A stretch of DNA of 64,000 bases from Aurantimonas endophytica. GTDB taxonomy: Bacteria; Pseudomonadota; Alphaproteobacteria; Rhizobiales; Rhizobiaceae. The stretch spans positions 930,001 to 994,000 of the forward strand of contig NZ_JACIEM010000001.1 of assembly GCF_014196845.1 (NCBI RefSeq), read 5' to 3'. Numbering within the stretch: position 1 is the first letter of the stretch; every line of letters starts with the position of its first letter. The translations under genes were made by a program, and so were the position numbers. Below are positions 34,907 through 42,689 of this stretch, piece after piece. The notes beneath the pieces are model-generated. The model was not told the origin of the DNA and searched no databases. It saw only the letters and a program-made list of their open reading frames with translations.

Positions 34907-36615
34907 CGGATTTCCTCGATCTCGGTTTGCGTCTCGAGCACCACGCCGTCCGGCCACGCCGCCGCCGGGCGCTGCCTGGAGGGGTCGAGTGCGAGTGTCC
35001 AGCGCCCCGCATCCTCCTGCCAGCCGGCCGATGCGAAGAGGCCGCGGGCCGGTGCGTTGCGTTCCAGATCCTCCACGGTCCCGACTAGGCGGCTGACCCC
35101 GGCGGCACGCGCCCGCTCCGCCAGGACGGCCAGCATGGCGAACTCGACGCGCCGCTGCAGCGCCCGGCAGGAGAGCAACAGATTGTCGATCGCCACGGCG
35201 TCGCCGTCGCGCCGGGCCAGCATCAGGCCCACCAGCCCGTGGCTCCCGAAGACGTCGTCGAGGCGCACGAGGAAATCGAACGGGCTGCCCCGACCGGCAA
35301 GCGCCATCTCGCTCGGCCGGAAGCCGGTCAGTGCGAACTGGTTTACGCGCCGCGCCAGTTCCGCCGCCCTCGGCACGCCCGCCGGCGTGATGGCGACGAC
35401 GGTGACCCTTGTGCCGAGACGTTCGAGAAATGCCGTGTCGTCGGATGCCTGCTCGCGCGCCTCTTCCACCGCGGCGCGGCGGCGATAGAAGGCGGAACGG
35501 TCCGCGGCAGCTTCCGTCGGTGCCGTGGCGGCGAGCAAGGGCTCGGCGAGGAGCACGGCGGAAAACGCCACCTCGTCCCCGGCGAACCGGCGGACATCCA
35601 TGTCGGGAAACCGGGCAGCGACGCTCGCGCAGTTCACCGGATCGTCGTCGATGAAGATCGTGTGCTCCGCTGCGAGCCCGACTGCCTGGAGCACCTTGGC
35701 CACCAGGGCCGGCTTGTCCTCCCAGCCGACAGCGAGGCTGGCGAAGGGGGGAAGCACGTTTCCGCCTGTCAGGTCGGCCAGCGCGGCATCGACAGCGACG
35801 GGATCGTTGCGGCTCGCCGCCGCGATCACCAGTCCGCGCTCTGCCAGCGCGGCCAGCGCCGCGCCGTAGGCCGGCCGCGGCGTCAGGGTCGGGGTTTCAC
35901 CCAGCACGCCCGACCACAGCGTGTCGTCGAGATCCGTCACCAGCAGTTTCGGGGCGCGCCCGGCGATGCGGGCGGCAAAGCCCGCCGCGGTGTCGGCGAT
36001 TGCATCGGCGCCGCGTGGCGAAGGGATCGTGCCGAGAGTGCCGGCAAAGCGGGTGTCGAACAGCGGCTCGTTGCCGGTCTGCCCCGCCGCGACCGGGCAG
36101 ACCGTCACGCCCGCGGGCAACGCGTCCGTCGACACAGAGCCGCCGGCCACGCCCGGAATGACCCCGACAGGACAGCCGAAGTCCGCGGCCAAATGCCCGG
36201 CCGCCGCCAGGACGGCCACACCGGACGCGTTGTCCTCGGCAATAGACGAGGCGACCGACAGGACGGCGCAGTCGAAGCCGGCCTCGGTATCGGCCGCTCC
36301 CTTGCCCGGCACCAGCCCCTCCTCCGCGACGAGTTCGAGGTCGAGCCCGGCAATGGCGAAGGCCAGAACCAGCGCGTCGGCGATGACGCGCGGCTGGTAG
36401 GACGCGGCGAAGTAGACCCGGATCGGCCGCAGCGCCGCCGTCCGGTCGACCGACTGCAGCAGCTTCATCGTGCGGCCGGTGCCGAGGCGCTGGCGGGCGT
36501 CGCGCAGCGAACGCGACAAGGCGCCGCGGCCGCTTCTGGCTGCAAGCGTCAAGGCCGCTTCATCGGGCGGCGGCGCCGGCACGAAGCGCCACCAGGCATC
36601 GGTCAGATCGTTCAA
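34903..36615 (-). CDS. FkbH-like HAD-superfamily protein
   Basis: 570 residues from a TTG at 36615 that overlaps the speD stop (TTGA). The next in-frame start, ATG at 36468, would lose 49 residues. Domains: N-terminal SGNH-like region (about 60-200), HAD domain with LLVTDLDDTLWSGVLGE (Asp228, Asp230), IAAASRNDP and IFIDDDPVNCASVAARFPDM, and a C-terminal GNAT-like domain (about 430-550, including RRVNQFALTGFR). FkbH proteins build glyceryl-ACP from 1,3-bisphosphoglycerate or act as transfer partners for a carrier protein. The ACP gene overlaps its stop. Coupling to speD is unusual. Confidence 0.87.
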   Translation of the reverse strand: MNDLTDAWWRFVPAPPPDEAALTLAARSGRGALSRSLRDARQRLGTGRTMKLLQSVDRTAALRPIRVYFAASYQPRVIADALVLAFAIAGLDLELVAEEGLVPGKGAADTEAGFDCAVLSVASSIAEDNASGVAVLAAAGHLAADFGCPVGVIPGVAGGSVSTDALPAGVTVCPVAAGQTGNEPLFDTRFAGTLGTIPSPRGADAIADTAAGFAARIAGRAPKLLVTDLDDTLWSGVLGETPTLTPRPAYGAALAALAERGLVIAAASRNDPVAVDAALADLTGGNVLPPFASLAVGWEDKPALVAKVLQAVGLAAEHTIFIDDDPVNCASVAARFPDMDVRRFAGDEVAFSAVLLAEPLLAATAPTEAAADRSAFYRRRAAVEEAREQASDDTAFLERLGTRVTVVAITPAGVPRAAELARRVNQFALTGFRPSEMALAGRGSPFDFLVRLDDVFGSHGLVGLMLARRDGDAVAIDNLLLSCRALQRRVEFAMLAVLAERARAAGVSRLVGTVEDLERNAPARGLFASAGWQEDAGRWTLALDPSRQRPAAAWPDGVVLETQTEIEEIR

Positions 36616-36965
36616 TGCTCGAGCGGCTCTATATGGCGGGTCACGTAACTTTTCTCCACCAGCCCGTCCGGGCAAAGCAGCCGGGCGATCTCGTCGACGA
36701 CCGCGTCCTCGTCCATCTCGGGATTGCACAGCAGCACGTCCACCAGCACCATTTTGAACTCTGGCCAGGTGGTCAGCATGATATGGGATTCGGCGAGAAA
36801 CACGACGAGCGTCAACCCGTGCGGCACATAACGCTGGGCGTGCTCGCCGATGACGGTAGCGCCGCCGGCCCGGGCGCCGGCCAGTGCGGCGTCGCGCAGC
36901 AGCGCCTCGTCCTCGATGGCGGACGAGCAGTCGCGCATGTCGGCCACGACCTGGCGAATTCGCAT
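36612..36965 (-). CDS. speD: S-adenosylmethionine decarboxylase proenzyme
   Basis: 117 residues, the size of bacterial class 1b SpeD. TLVVFLAESHIMLTTWPEF contains the self-cleavage pair Glu59-Ser60 followed by His61; Ser60 becomes the pyruvoyl cofactor. Cys80 in VDVLLCNPEMD is the expected catalytic cysteine region. It makes decarboxylated SAM, the aminopropyl donor for BpsA encoded 2 kb away. No spermidine synthase (speE) gene is in the window. AAGGA precedes the ATG. It is the first gene of a coupled speD-fkbH-acp operon. Confidence 0.9.
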   Translation of the reverse strand: MRIRQVVADMRDCSSAIEDEALLRDAALAGARAGGATVIGEHAQRYVPHGLTLVVFLAESHIMLTTWPEFKMVLVDVLLCNPEMDEDAVVDEIARLLCPDGLVEKSYVTRHIEPLEH

Positions 36966-36987
36966 GATTGCATCCTTTGGTTGCAGA
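36966..36987. promoter_or_regulatory. Direct repeat of GGTTGCA-type half-site upstream of speD
   Basis: GATTGCATC (36966-36974) and GGTTGCAGA (36979-36987) lie between speD and the GNAT gene, 13 bases apart. Similar words occur at 37637-37645 and 39608-39616. A shared regulator is only a suggestion. Confidence 0.25.
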
Positions 36988-37110
36988 TGAATGTTCGGCG
37001 CGGCTTCAGCCCGCTTTTCAGCCGGATCGCTGCCCTATAGTGAGGCGACCAGCGGGCTTCAAGTCCGCGCGCCGCGGTTGCGCGGCCTGCCCAGCCGACC
37101 GGAGTGCCCG

Positions 37111-37617
37111 ATGTCCGTCCCGTCAGAAGTCCGACACCAGTCGAGCGGCCTCGTCCTGCGCGATCTCGAACTGCGCGACGTCGACCGCGTCGCCGAGTTC
37201 GAGGCCGCGATCGCGCAGCGCTCTTTCGCCGAGGAAGCGGTGACGGATCTCGCGCATTACCGCAAGAAACTCGGCAAGCTGGTGAAATATGGCGGCGACT
37301 GGACGAAGGTCGCCGAGCGCGACGGGGAAATCGTCGGCTGGGCCTGGGTCGCGCCGCGGCAGAATTTCATCACCGGCGACGAATACGCCGATTTCCGCTC
37401 CTTCTATGTCGATGGCGAACGCGCCGGGTCCGCCGCTTCCGTCATGCTGCTGCGGGCGGTGCTCGCCCACGCGAGGGCGGCCGGCTATACCCGCATCGTC
37501 GGCCGCACCGCCACGTCCAACGAGGCCATGCGGGCGCTCTACCGGCTTGCCGGCTTCGAGGAGAAGCACGTGGTCTACGAACTGGCGATCGGCGGCGACG
37601 GCCGCGAACTCGGCTGA
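37111..37617 (+). CDS. GNAT-family N-acetyltransferase
   Basis: 168 residues from the ATG at 37111 (CCGGAG upstream; the longer frame from 36991 overlaps the speD promoter). LVLRDLELRDVDRVAEFEAAI is the beta1-alpha1 start of the fold. FRSFYVDGERAGSAASVMLLRAVLAHARAAG is the acetyl-CoA-binding beta4-alpha3 region, and GRTATSNEAMRALYRLAGFEEKHVVYEL the C-terminal motif. The acetyl acceptor is unknown; a polyamine or amino sugar made by neighbours is plausible. Confidence 0.82.
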   Translation: MSVPSEVRHQSSGLVLRDLELRDVDRVAEFEAAIAQRSFAEEAVTDLAHYRKKLGKLVKYGGDWTKVAERDGEIVGWAWVAPRQNFITGDEYADFRSFYVDGERAGSAASVMLLRAVLAHARAAGYTRIVGRTATSNEAMRALYRLAGFEEKHVVYELAIGGDGRELG

Positions 37618-37624
37618 CACCGGA

Positions 37625-37645
37625 AATGTAACCTCCGGTTGCATT
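37625..37645. promoter_or_regulatory. Imperfect palindrome upstream of radical SAM gene
   Basis: AATGTAACC (37625-37633) and GGTTGCATT (37637-37645) form an inverted repeat with one mismatch around TCC, in the 74-base gap between the GNAT and radical SAM genes. Possible operator. Confidence 0.35.
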
Positions 37646-37691
37646 CTGCCTTATGCTTGTGCCATGCTCCGACCGTTGCGGGGCACCCGAC

Positions 37692-38795
37692 ATGAAGCGC
37701 TTTCTCTATCATGATCTGATCGTCGCCGGGAATTTCTGCAACCTCAAGTGCAGCTACTGCACGAGTGTCGCAGATGCCGGCGATTTCGGCGCCGCGACGT
37801 CCGCCTCCGCCCGCCGTCGCGGCGCGACCATCGCCGTTGGCGAGGTCCTCGCCATGGTCGATGGGCTGCGGCGGCATGTCGATGCGCCCGTCCTCAAGCT
37901 GAGCGGCGGAGAGCTGTTCCTGCTGGTCAACGCGGTCGAACTGATCGAGGAACTGGCGGGCCGCTACGCCCATGTCCAGGTGCTGACCAACGGCACGGAG
38001 CTGACGCCGGCGATCGTCGCTCGGCTGTCGAAGCTGCCGAATGTCGGCTTCAACCTGTCGCTCGACGGCCACGACGACGCCATGAACGCGCTGCGCTGGC
38101 GTTCGTCGCGCCTCGGCGAGAGGGTCATGGCGGCGCTGGGCTACATCGCAGCAGCCGGTCGTCCGCTCGAGATCACCATGGTGGTCAGCGACGTCAATGC
38201 GCCGCGGCTCTTCGATTTCCTGGCGTTCCTGGCGGCGCTGCCCTGCCGGACCCTGCTGGTGCCGATTCCGGTGCGGGGCGTTCACGCCGCCGGCCTGTTC
38301 GGCCGCGAGGCACGGCGCGGCTTCGCGGATCGCCTGCGAAGACTGCCCGCCGGCTTCGCTAGCGTCCTCGGGCCACTCGCCTATTACCGACGCCTCGCCG
38401 ACTTCCTCGATGAGGCAGATGGCATCCGCCGGCAGCGCTGCCATCTGACCGCAGCCGCCGCTCAGCTCTTCGATACCGGCGCGATCACCCCCTGCCCGGT
38501 CGGCTGGACGAGCGAGATCGCCAATGTCCGCCGTGACGGAATCGAGGCGGCCGTCAGCCAGATCGGTCGGCACAAGCTCTACGAGCTGATGGCGCGCGAG
38601 CCGCCGCGCGTGCCGGTCTGCCGGACCTGCTTCAGCCAGGCCGACATGATCAATCTCTATCTGGAAGGGGAAGCCTCGCTGGCCGAGATGGCCCTGATGC
38701 CGATGTTCGGTTCGGCTGCGGCACTGACGCGGCTGGCGGAGTTGCCGGCCGCTCGGCTGGCGCCGTCTGTGCCAGCGGCGGTTCTCTCCGGCTGA
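37692..38795 (+). CDS. Radical SAM protein
   Basis: 367 residues from MKRFLYHDLIVAG (a start 13 codons earlier, 37653, is possible). The 4Fe-4S motif NFCNLKCSYCTS (Cys16, Cys20, Cys23) is canonical CxxxCxxC. VLKLSGGELFLL is the SAM-binding GGE motif, and HVQVLTNGTEL and FNLSLDGHDDAMNALRW follow. Later cysteines (CHL about 254, TPCPVGW, PVCRTCFSQADM) could form a twitch-like auxiliary cluster, as in enzymes that modify peptides or sugars. The substrate is not readable. It stands between GNAT and a gene of unknown function on the other strand. Confidence 0.85.
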   Translation: MKRFLYHDLIVAGNFCNLKCSYCTSVADAGDFGAATSASARRRGATIAVGEVLAMVDGLRRHVDAPVLKLSGGELFLLVNAVELIEELAGRYAHVQVLTNGTELTPAIVARLSKLPNVGFNLSLDGHDDAMNALRWRSSRLGERVMAALGYIAAAGRPLEITMVVSDVNAPRLFDFLAFLAALPCRTLLVPIPVRGVHAAGLFGREARRGFADRLRRLPAGFASVLGPLAYYRRLADFLDEADGIRRQRCHLTAAAAQLFDTGAITPCPVGWTSEIANVRRDGIEAAVSQIGRHKLYELMAREPPRVPVCRTCFSQADMINLYLEGEASLAEMALMPMFGSAAALTRLAELPAARLAPSVPAAVLSG

Positions 38796-39598
38796 CCGCG
38801 TGTCGGCAGGGCCAGCAGGCGCGCAGCCGCGTCCAGCGTGTCGCAGGTCGGCAGCAGCGTGACCGCCAGGAGGTCGGCCAGCGCGGCACTGTCGTCCGGG
38901 TGCTCGCCGGAAATCGTCATCCCGCGGGCAAGATGTGCGGCGCGTCGCCAATCGCCGTCGCGGCAGGCACGCAACCCGGCGCCGAAGCTTGCCTGCCTTG
39001 CCGGCAGCGCTGCTGCAAAACGGCCGAGGCGGCGCAGACGCACCGTCGGGACTTCCGCCGCCCGCCAGTCTGGCGAATTGGCGAGGAGCGCTGCGGCAGC
39101 GGACGATGCCGCGACCAGACCGTACACCGTCGGATCACGCATCAGGCGATCGGCGAGGAACAGCCGCGTCCGCGGTACCAGCCGGCGGCCCGGGTCGACC
39201 ATGGCGGCGACGCGGCGAAGGCTGGTTGCGCCGCTAACGCAGGCCGCAAAGGCGTCCACGGCCGGGAATGGCAGATAGGCGACCGCCAGCGCCATGCCCG
39301 CCACACGTTGGCTGCTCCGGCCAATCGCCGCCTGGAAAAGCCGTGCGGCATCCCGGGAGCCAGGGGTCGCGGCAAGAAGCGCCTGCAGAGCAGCGAAGTC
39401 GATGTCACCATCCGCGAGGGCGGCGCAGGCATCGCTCAGGGCGCAGAGCTCCTTCCTGTCCCGTGGGCTCACCCGGTCGCAGAACATGTGCGTCAGGTCC
39501 ACCAGTTGCTGCTTCGCCGCGAACTCGCGGAGCATCGACCCGCCCCAGGCGGCCAACGCATCGGGAGGAGAACTGCCACCGTCGTCCATGACATACAT
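38657..39598 (-). CDS. Unknown helical protein
   Basis: About 313 residues from MYVMDDGGSSPPDALAAWGG. No family is recognised. It is almost all alpha-helical by composition, with Ala/Leu/Arg-rich helices and repeats resembling a solenoid, for example LADGDIDFAALQALLAATPG and ACRDGDWRRAAHLARGM. No membrane segment or signal peptide is seen. The last ~45 codons overlap the convergent radical SAM gene, and that tail is low complexity. It fills an otherwise empty 870-base gap and diverges from the ACP gene, so it is probably real. The frame upstream of 39598 overlaps the ACP and is rejected. Confidence 0.5.
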   Translation of the reverse strand: MYVMDDGGSSPPDALAAWGGSMLREFAAKQQLVDLTHMFCDRVSPRDRKELCALSDACAALADGDIDFAALQALLAATPGSRDAARLFQAAIGRSSQRVAGMALAVAYLPFPAVDAFAACVSGATSLRRVAAMVDPGRRLVPRTRLFLADRLMRDPTVYGLVAASSAAAALLANSPDWRAAEVPTVRLRRLGRFAAALPARQASFGAGLRACRDGDWRRAAHLARGMTISGEHPDDSAALADLLAVTLLPTCDTLDAAARLLALPTRGQPERTAAGTDGASRAAGNSASRVSAAAEPNIGIRAISASEASPSR

Positions 39599-39600
39599 AC

Positions 39601-39634
39601 TATTTAAGGTTGTATTATTTGCAATCCTGGATAG
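39601..39634. promoter_or_regulatory. AT-rich divergent promoter region between unknown gene and ACP
   Basis: TATTTAAGGTTGTATTATTTGCAATCCTGG stands out as AT-rich. A related string, TTAAGTTGCATAATATCCTGG, occurs on the minus strand (45402-45422) just before the LysA-fold decarboxylase. Both read toward their gene. Probably promoter elements of two units of the cluster. Confidence 0.4.
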
Positions 39635-39670
39635 TATCCACGCATCGGGTGCTTGATCGGGTGATGCGAC

Positions 39671-39988
39671 ATGGACATTCCGGGCGAGCGGGACGAGACC
39701 CGCGACATCGAGGACAGGCTCGCGGCCATCCTGGGCCGATTGACCGCCGCCAACGAGATGGTCCGCGCCGATGCCGACCTGCACGGGGACAGCTTCGGTG
39801 CCATCGGCCTCACCTCTGTGGACTATCTGGAGTTCATCCTGAACGTCGAGGCCGAACTGGGGATCGACATTCCCGACGAGGCGCTGATGGATCCGGCGCT
39901 TGCCTCGGTCCGGCAGTGGGCCGCTTATCTCGCCCGGCATCGAGACGAGTTGGCGACGCCCCTCGTCGGCGCGTCATTTGCGGGATGA
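39671..39988 (+). CDS. Acyl carrier protein (second)
   Basis: 105 residues: MDIPGERDETRDIEDRLAAI, then HGDSFGAIGLTSVDYLEFILNVEAELGIDIPDE, with phosphopantetheine Ser49 in GLTSVDYL and the acidic helix II normal for ACPs. Its stop overlaps the start of the cobalamin-domain radical SAM gene, so the two are probably coupled and the radical enzyme may act on an ACP-bound substrate. Confidence 0.88.
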   Translation: MDIPGERDETRDIEDRLAAILGRLTAANEMVRADADLHGDSFGAIGLTSVDYLEFILNVEAELGIDIPDEALMDPALASVRQWAAYLARHRDELATPLVGASFAG

Positions 39989-41769
39989 AGGCAGCGCTGC
40001 CCCTTCGGGTCGCGCTGGTCGGCCCGCGCGAGACCGCCTACGGCGACGACCCGGACCGCGAGCATCGCGAGGAGATGCGGCGAAGCTACGCGGAGATCTG
40101 CCGCGACGCCGTGGCACTCGGCAGCGACTACACCCTGTCGCGGGAATTCCTCGGCATCGAATATCTCGCGGCGACGCTGCGCCGCGCGGGCCATCACGTC
40201 CGCATCTTCAGCGCGGCGGACGAAGGGCTCGATGATGCCCAACTGGTCGGTCGCCTCGCCGAGTTCGCGCCCGCTATCGCCGGCCTGTCGCTGCTCTACG
40301 ACCTGCAGCTGCCAAGCGCCCTCACCGCCGCGGCCGAACTCAAGCGGATCAGGCCGGATACCTTCGTCCTCTTCGGCGGCCCCCTCGCCTCGGCCATATC
40401 GGAACTCCTGCTCGAAAATTTCCCGTTCATCGACGCCGTGGTCGAGGGCGAGGGCGAGACCGCCATGGCCCGTTTGGCGGAAGCAATCGCGGCCGGCGGC
40501 GACCTCGGCACCGTTCCCTCGCTCGTGCGGCGGCAGGACAGCGGCATCGCCCGGAGCTCGCGGGCCGCACCGGCCGACCTCGACACGCTGCCGCATCCCT
40601 CGCGCGACGTCATCGCGGGGCTGCGCGAGCGTGGCCTGCCGGTGCCGAGCGCCTATCTCACGACGTCGCGCGGCTGCAAGGCCTTCTGCACCTTCTGCAC
40701 GGTTCCGAACGTCGTTCGCGGCATGGGCGAAGCGACCTACCGCATGCGGGACCCGCGCGACGTCGTCGACGAAATGGAGGCCTGCGTCCGGGACCTCGGC
40801 GTCACGCGCTTCTACATGGCGGACGACAATTTCCTCGGCTACGGCGAGGCCAGCAACCGGCGGATGATCGCTTTCGCCGACGAAATCCTGCGACGCGGAC
40901 TCGCGATCCGCTTCCACGCCGAATGCCGGGTCGACTCGCTGGTTCCGGAAACGCTCGTGCGGCTGCGGGAGGCAGGGTTCGACCAGATCCTGTTCGGCCT
41001 CGAATCCGGCTCGACGAAGACGCTCAAGCGCTGGGCAAAGGGCCAGACAGTGGCCGAGAACGAGGCCGCGATGGCGCTCGCGCGGCAACTGCGCCTCGAC
41101 GTGATGCCGAGCATCATCCTGCTCGACTGGGAATCCGGGCTGGACGAGGTCGAGGACACCATCGGCTTCATCGAGCGCACGCAGCTCTGGCGTTCGAGCC
41201 AGCCGCTCTGGCTGGTCAACAAGCTGAAGGTCCATTGCGGCACTGCCGCTGCGCGGCGGCACGACAAGGTGCGCGGCAAGCCCGTGCTGCCGCACCTCGA
41301 TCCGGCCGACGCGGCGAGCCGCGCCCGCTGGTGCGCCGCCGCCACCTGTCAGAAGACGCCCATCGACAATCCACACGTCGCCGCCTTCTGGTCAGCCCTG
41401 AATGGCGAGGCCAACCGCTGGTCGGTGCTGGTCGACGAAATCCTGCCGCCGCTGCTCAAGACGTTGCGCGACCGCGCTCGCCATGAGGACGGCACGGCGC
41501 TCGACCGCATCCGCCGGATCGCTGCCTATCGCCGAGGGATCGGCGGCGCCCTGGCAGAGCTCATGCGCTGTCTCGTCGATGCGGCAGCCGAACGCGAGGC
41601 CTACGGCCGACCGCCGGCGAGCCTCGAAGCCTGCGCCCGCAGCGCGGTCGCGGCCTTCGAGGAACGGCACTTCCCCAGCGGCATCGATGCCTGGGTGACG
41701 CCGATCCGCGACCGGCCCGTCTCGGCTCGTCCGCTTCCGGCTGCCCGCAGCCGGGTGGCGGTGGGCTAG
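39985..41769 (+). CDS. Radical SAM enzyme with N-terminal cobalamin-binding-like domain
   Basis: 594 residues from the ATG overlapping the ACP stop. The N-terminal Rossmann-like domain (about 50-170) has FAPAIAGLSLLYDLQLPSALTAAAELKRI and FVLFGGPLAS, resembling B12-binding domains though no DxHxxG base-off motif is visible. The radical SAM core has SRGCKAFCTFCTVPN (Cys231, Cys235, Cys238), FYMADDNFLGYG and FGLESGSTKTLKRWAKGQT. About 200 C-terminal residues are class-specific. Such enzymes often C-methylate or rearrange unactivated carbons. Start codons further upstream lie inside the ACP gene. Confidence 0.86.
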   Translation: MKAALPLRVALVGPRETAYGDDPDREHREEMRRSYAEICRDAVALGSDYTLSREFLGIEYLAATLRRAGHHVRIFSAADEGLDDAQLVGRLAEFAPAIAGLSLLYDLQLPSALTAAAELKRIRPDTFVLFGGPLASAISELLLENFPFIDAVVEGEGETAMARLAEAIAAGGDLGTVPSLVRRQDSGIARSSRAAPADLDTLPHPSRDVIAGLRERGLPVPSAYLTTSRGCKAFCTFCTVPNVVRGMGEATYRMRDPRDVVDEMEACVRDLGVTRFYMADDNFLGYGEASNRRMIAFADEILRRGLAIRFHAECRVDSLVPETLVRLREAGFDQILFGLESGSTKTLKRWAKGQTVAENEAAMALARQLRLDVMPSIILLDWESGLDEVEDTIGFIERTQLWRSSQPLWLVNKLKVHCGTAAARRHDKVRGKPVLPHLDPADAASRARWCAAATCQKTPIDNPHVAAFWSALNGEANRWSVLVDEILPPLLKTLRDRARHEDGTALDRIRRIAAYRRGIGGALAELMRCLVDAAAEREAYGRPPASLEACARSAVAAFEERHFPSGIDAWVTPIRDRPVSARPLPAARSRVAVG

Positions 41770-41774
41770 CCGGC

Positions 41775-42689
41775 GTGCCGGCCCCCGCCATCTCGGTCGT
41801 GATCCCGACATCGGGCAAGCCCGAACGGCTGATCCTCGCCCTTCATTCGCTGATCGCCCAGACCATCGGCACCGCCCGGTTCGAGAGCATCGTCGTGGCC
41901 GACGGGGCACCGGCGGGAACCGACCGTGCCGTGGCGGCTGCGCGCGCCGCCGGCCTGCCGATCCAGATGCTGCGCACGCCCGCGGCCGGCCAGGCATCGG
42001 CGCGCAACCATGGCGCTGCGGCAGCGCGCGCAGCACAGCTGCTATTCATGGACGACGACGTTCTGCTTTCGCCCGACTATCTCGCCGAGACCCTGGCGCT
42101 GCTCGGCGGCGGCGTGCGCCGTGTGGTCCGTGCGCCGGTTTACGTCCTGCGCTACCTCGCCGCGTTCCGCGACCCGGAGCGCGGCTTACGCTATGACGGC
42201 ACCGTCCTCGCGCCAGGCTCGTCGCTCGCGACCCGACTCGTCACCCGCAGGATGGTCCGTGAAAACTGGCCCGCCATTGCCCGGCAATGCATCCATCGCA
42301 ACCGCTTCGAGCGGCTGGTCAGCCAGACGTTGGCGGAGGGGCCGGCGGACGAGGTCTGGCTCGGCTATTCCGGCTCCGGCGTCGCGCTCGGCCGCAGATT
42401 CTTCGAAGAAGCGGGCGGCTACGATTCCGGCTTTGGCCTCCGCTGGGGCGCCGAGGCGATCGAGCTCGGCTACCGCCTGATGAAGCTCGGCGCGAGTTTC
42501 ATCGAGGCCCGCGGCATTTTCTCCGCGCATATGGACCATCCGCGCGAGACCGCGATGGCGAGCTTTTCGGAAAGCTTCGACTATTTCTTCGCCAAGCATC
42601 GCGTTCCCGCGATCCGACGCGTCGAGGCGAAGATCCGCGGGGGCGATCGCTGGCCCGGGCGCATCCTCTCAGCGACAGAGCAGGCGTGA
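41775..42689 (+). CDS. Family 2 glycosyltransferase
   Basis: 304 residues from GTG 41775, six bases after the radical SAM stop. GT-A fold: ISVVIPTSGKPERLILALHSLIAQT, QASARNHGAAAARAAQLLFMDDDVLLSPDYL (metal/nucleotide-binding DDD at 93-95). GRRFFEEAGGYDSGFGLRWGAEAIELGYRL is the acceptor-side ED/W region. No membrane helix is seen. It would transfer a nucleotide-activated (amino) sugar onto the cluster product. The last 21 bases overlap the convergent aminotransferase gene. Confidence 0.88.
   Translation: MPAPAISVVIPTSGKPERLILALHSLIAQTIGTARFESIVVADGAPAGTDRAVAAARAAGLPIQMLRTPAAGQASARNHGAAAARAAQLLFMDDDVLLSPDYLAETLALLGGGVRRVVRAPVYVLRYLAAFRDPERGLRYDGTVLAPGSSLATRLVTRRMVRENWPAIARQCIHRNRFERLVSQTLAEGPADEVWLGYSGSGVALGRRFFEEAGGYDSGFGLRWGAEAIELGYRLMKLGASFIEARGIFSAHMDHPRETAMASFSESFDYFFAKHRVPAIRRVEAKIRGGDRWPGRILSATEQA

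Noticed and set aside
38657-39940. Extension of the unknown helical protein to a 427-codon frame
   Set aside because: Codons upstream of 39598 run antisense through the ACP gene and the AT-rich promoter, and their sequence is shadow-like.
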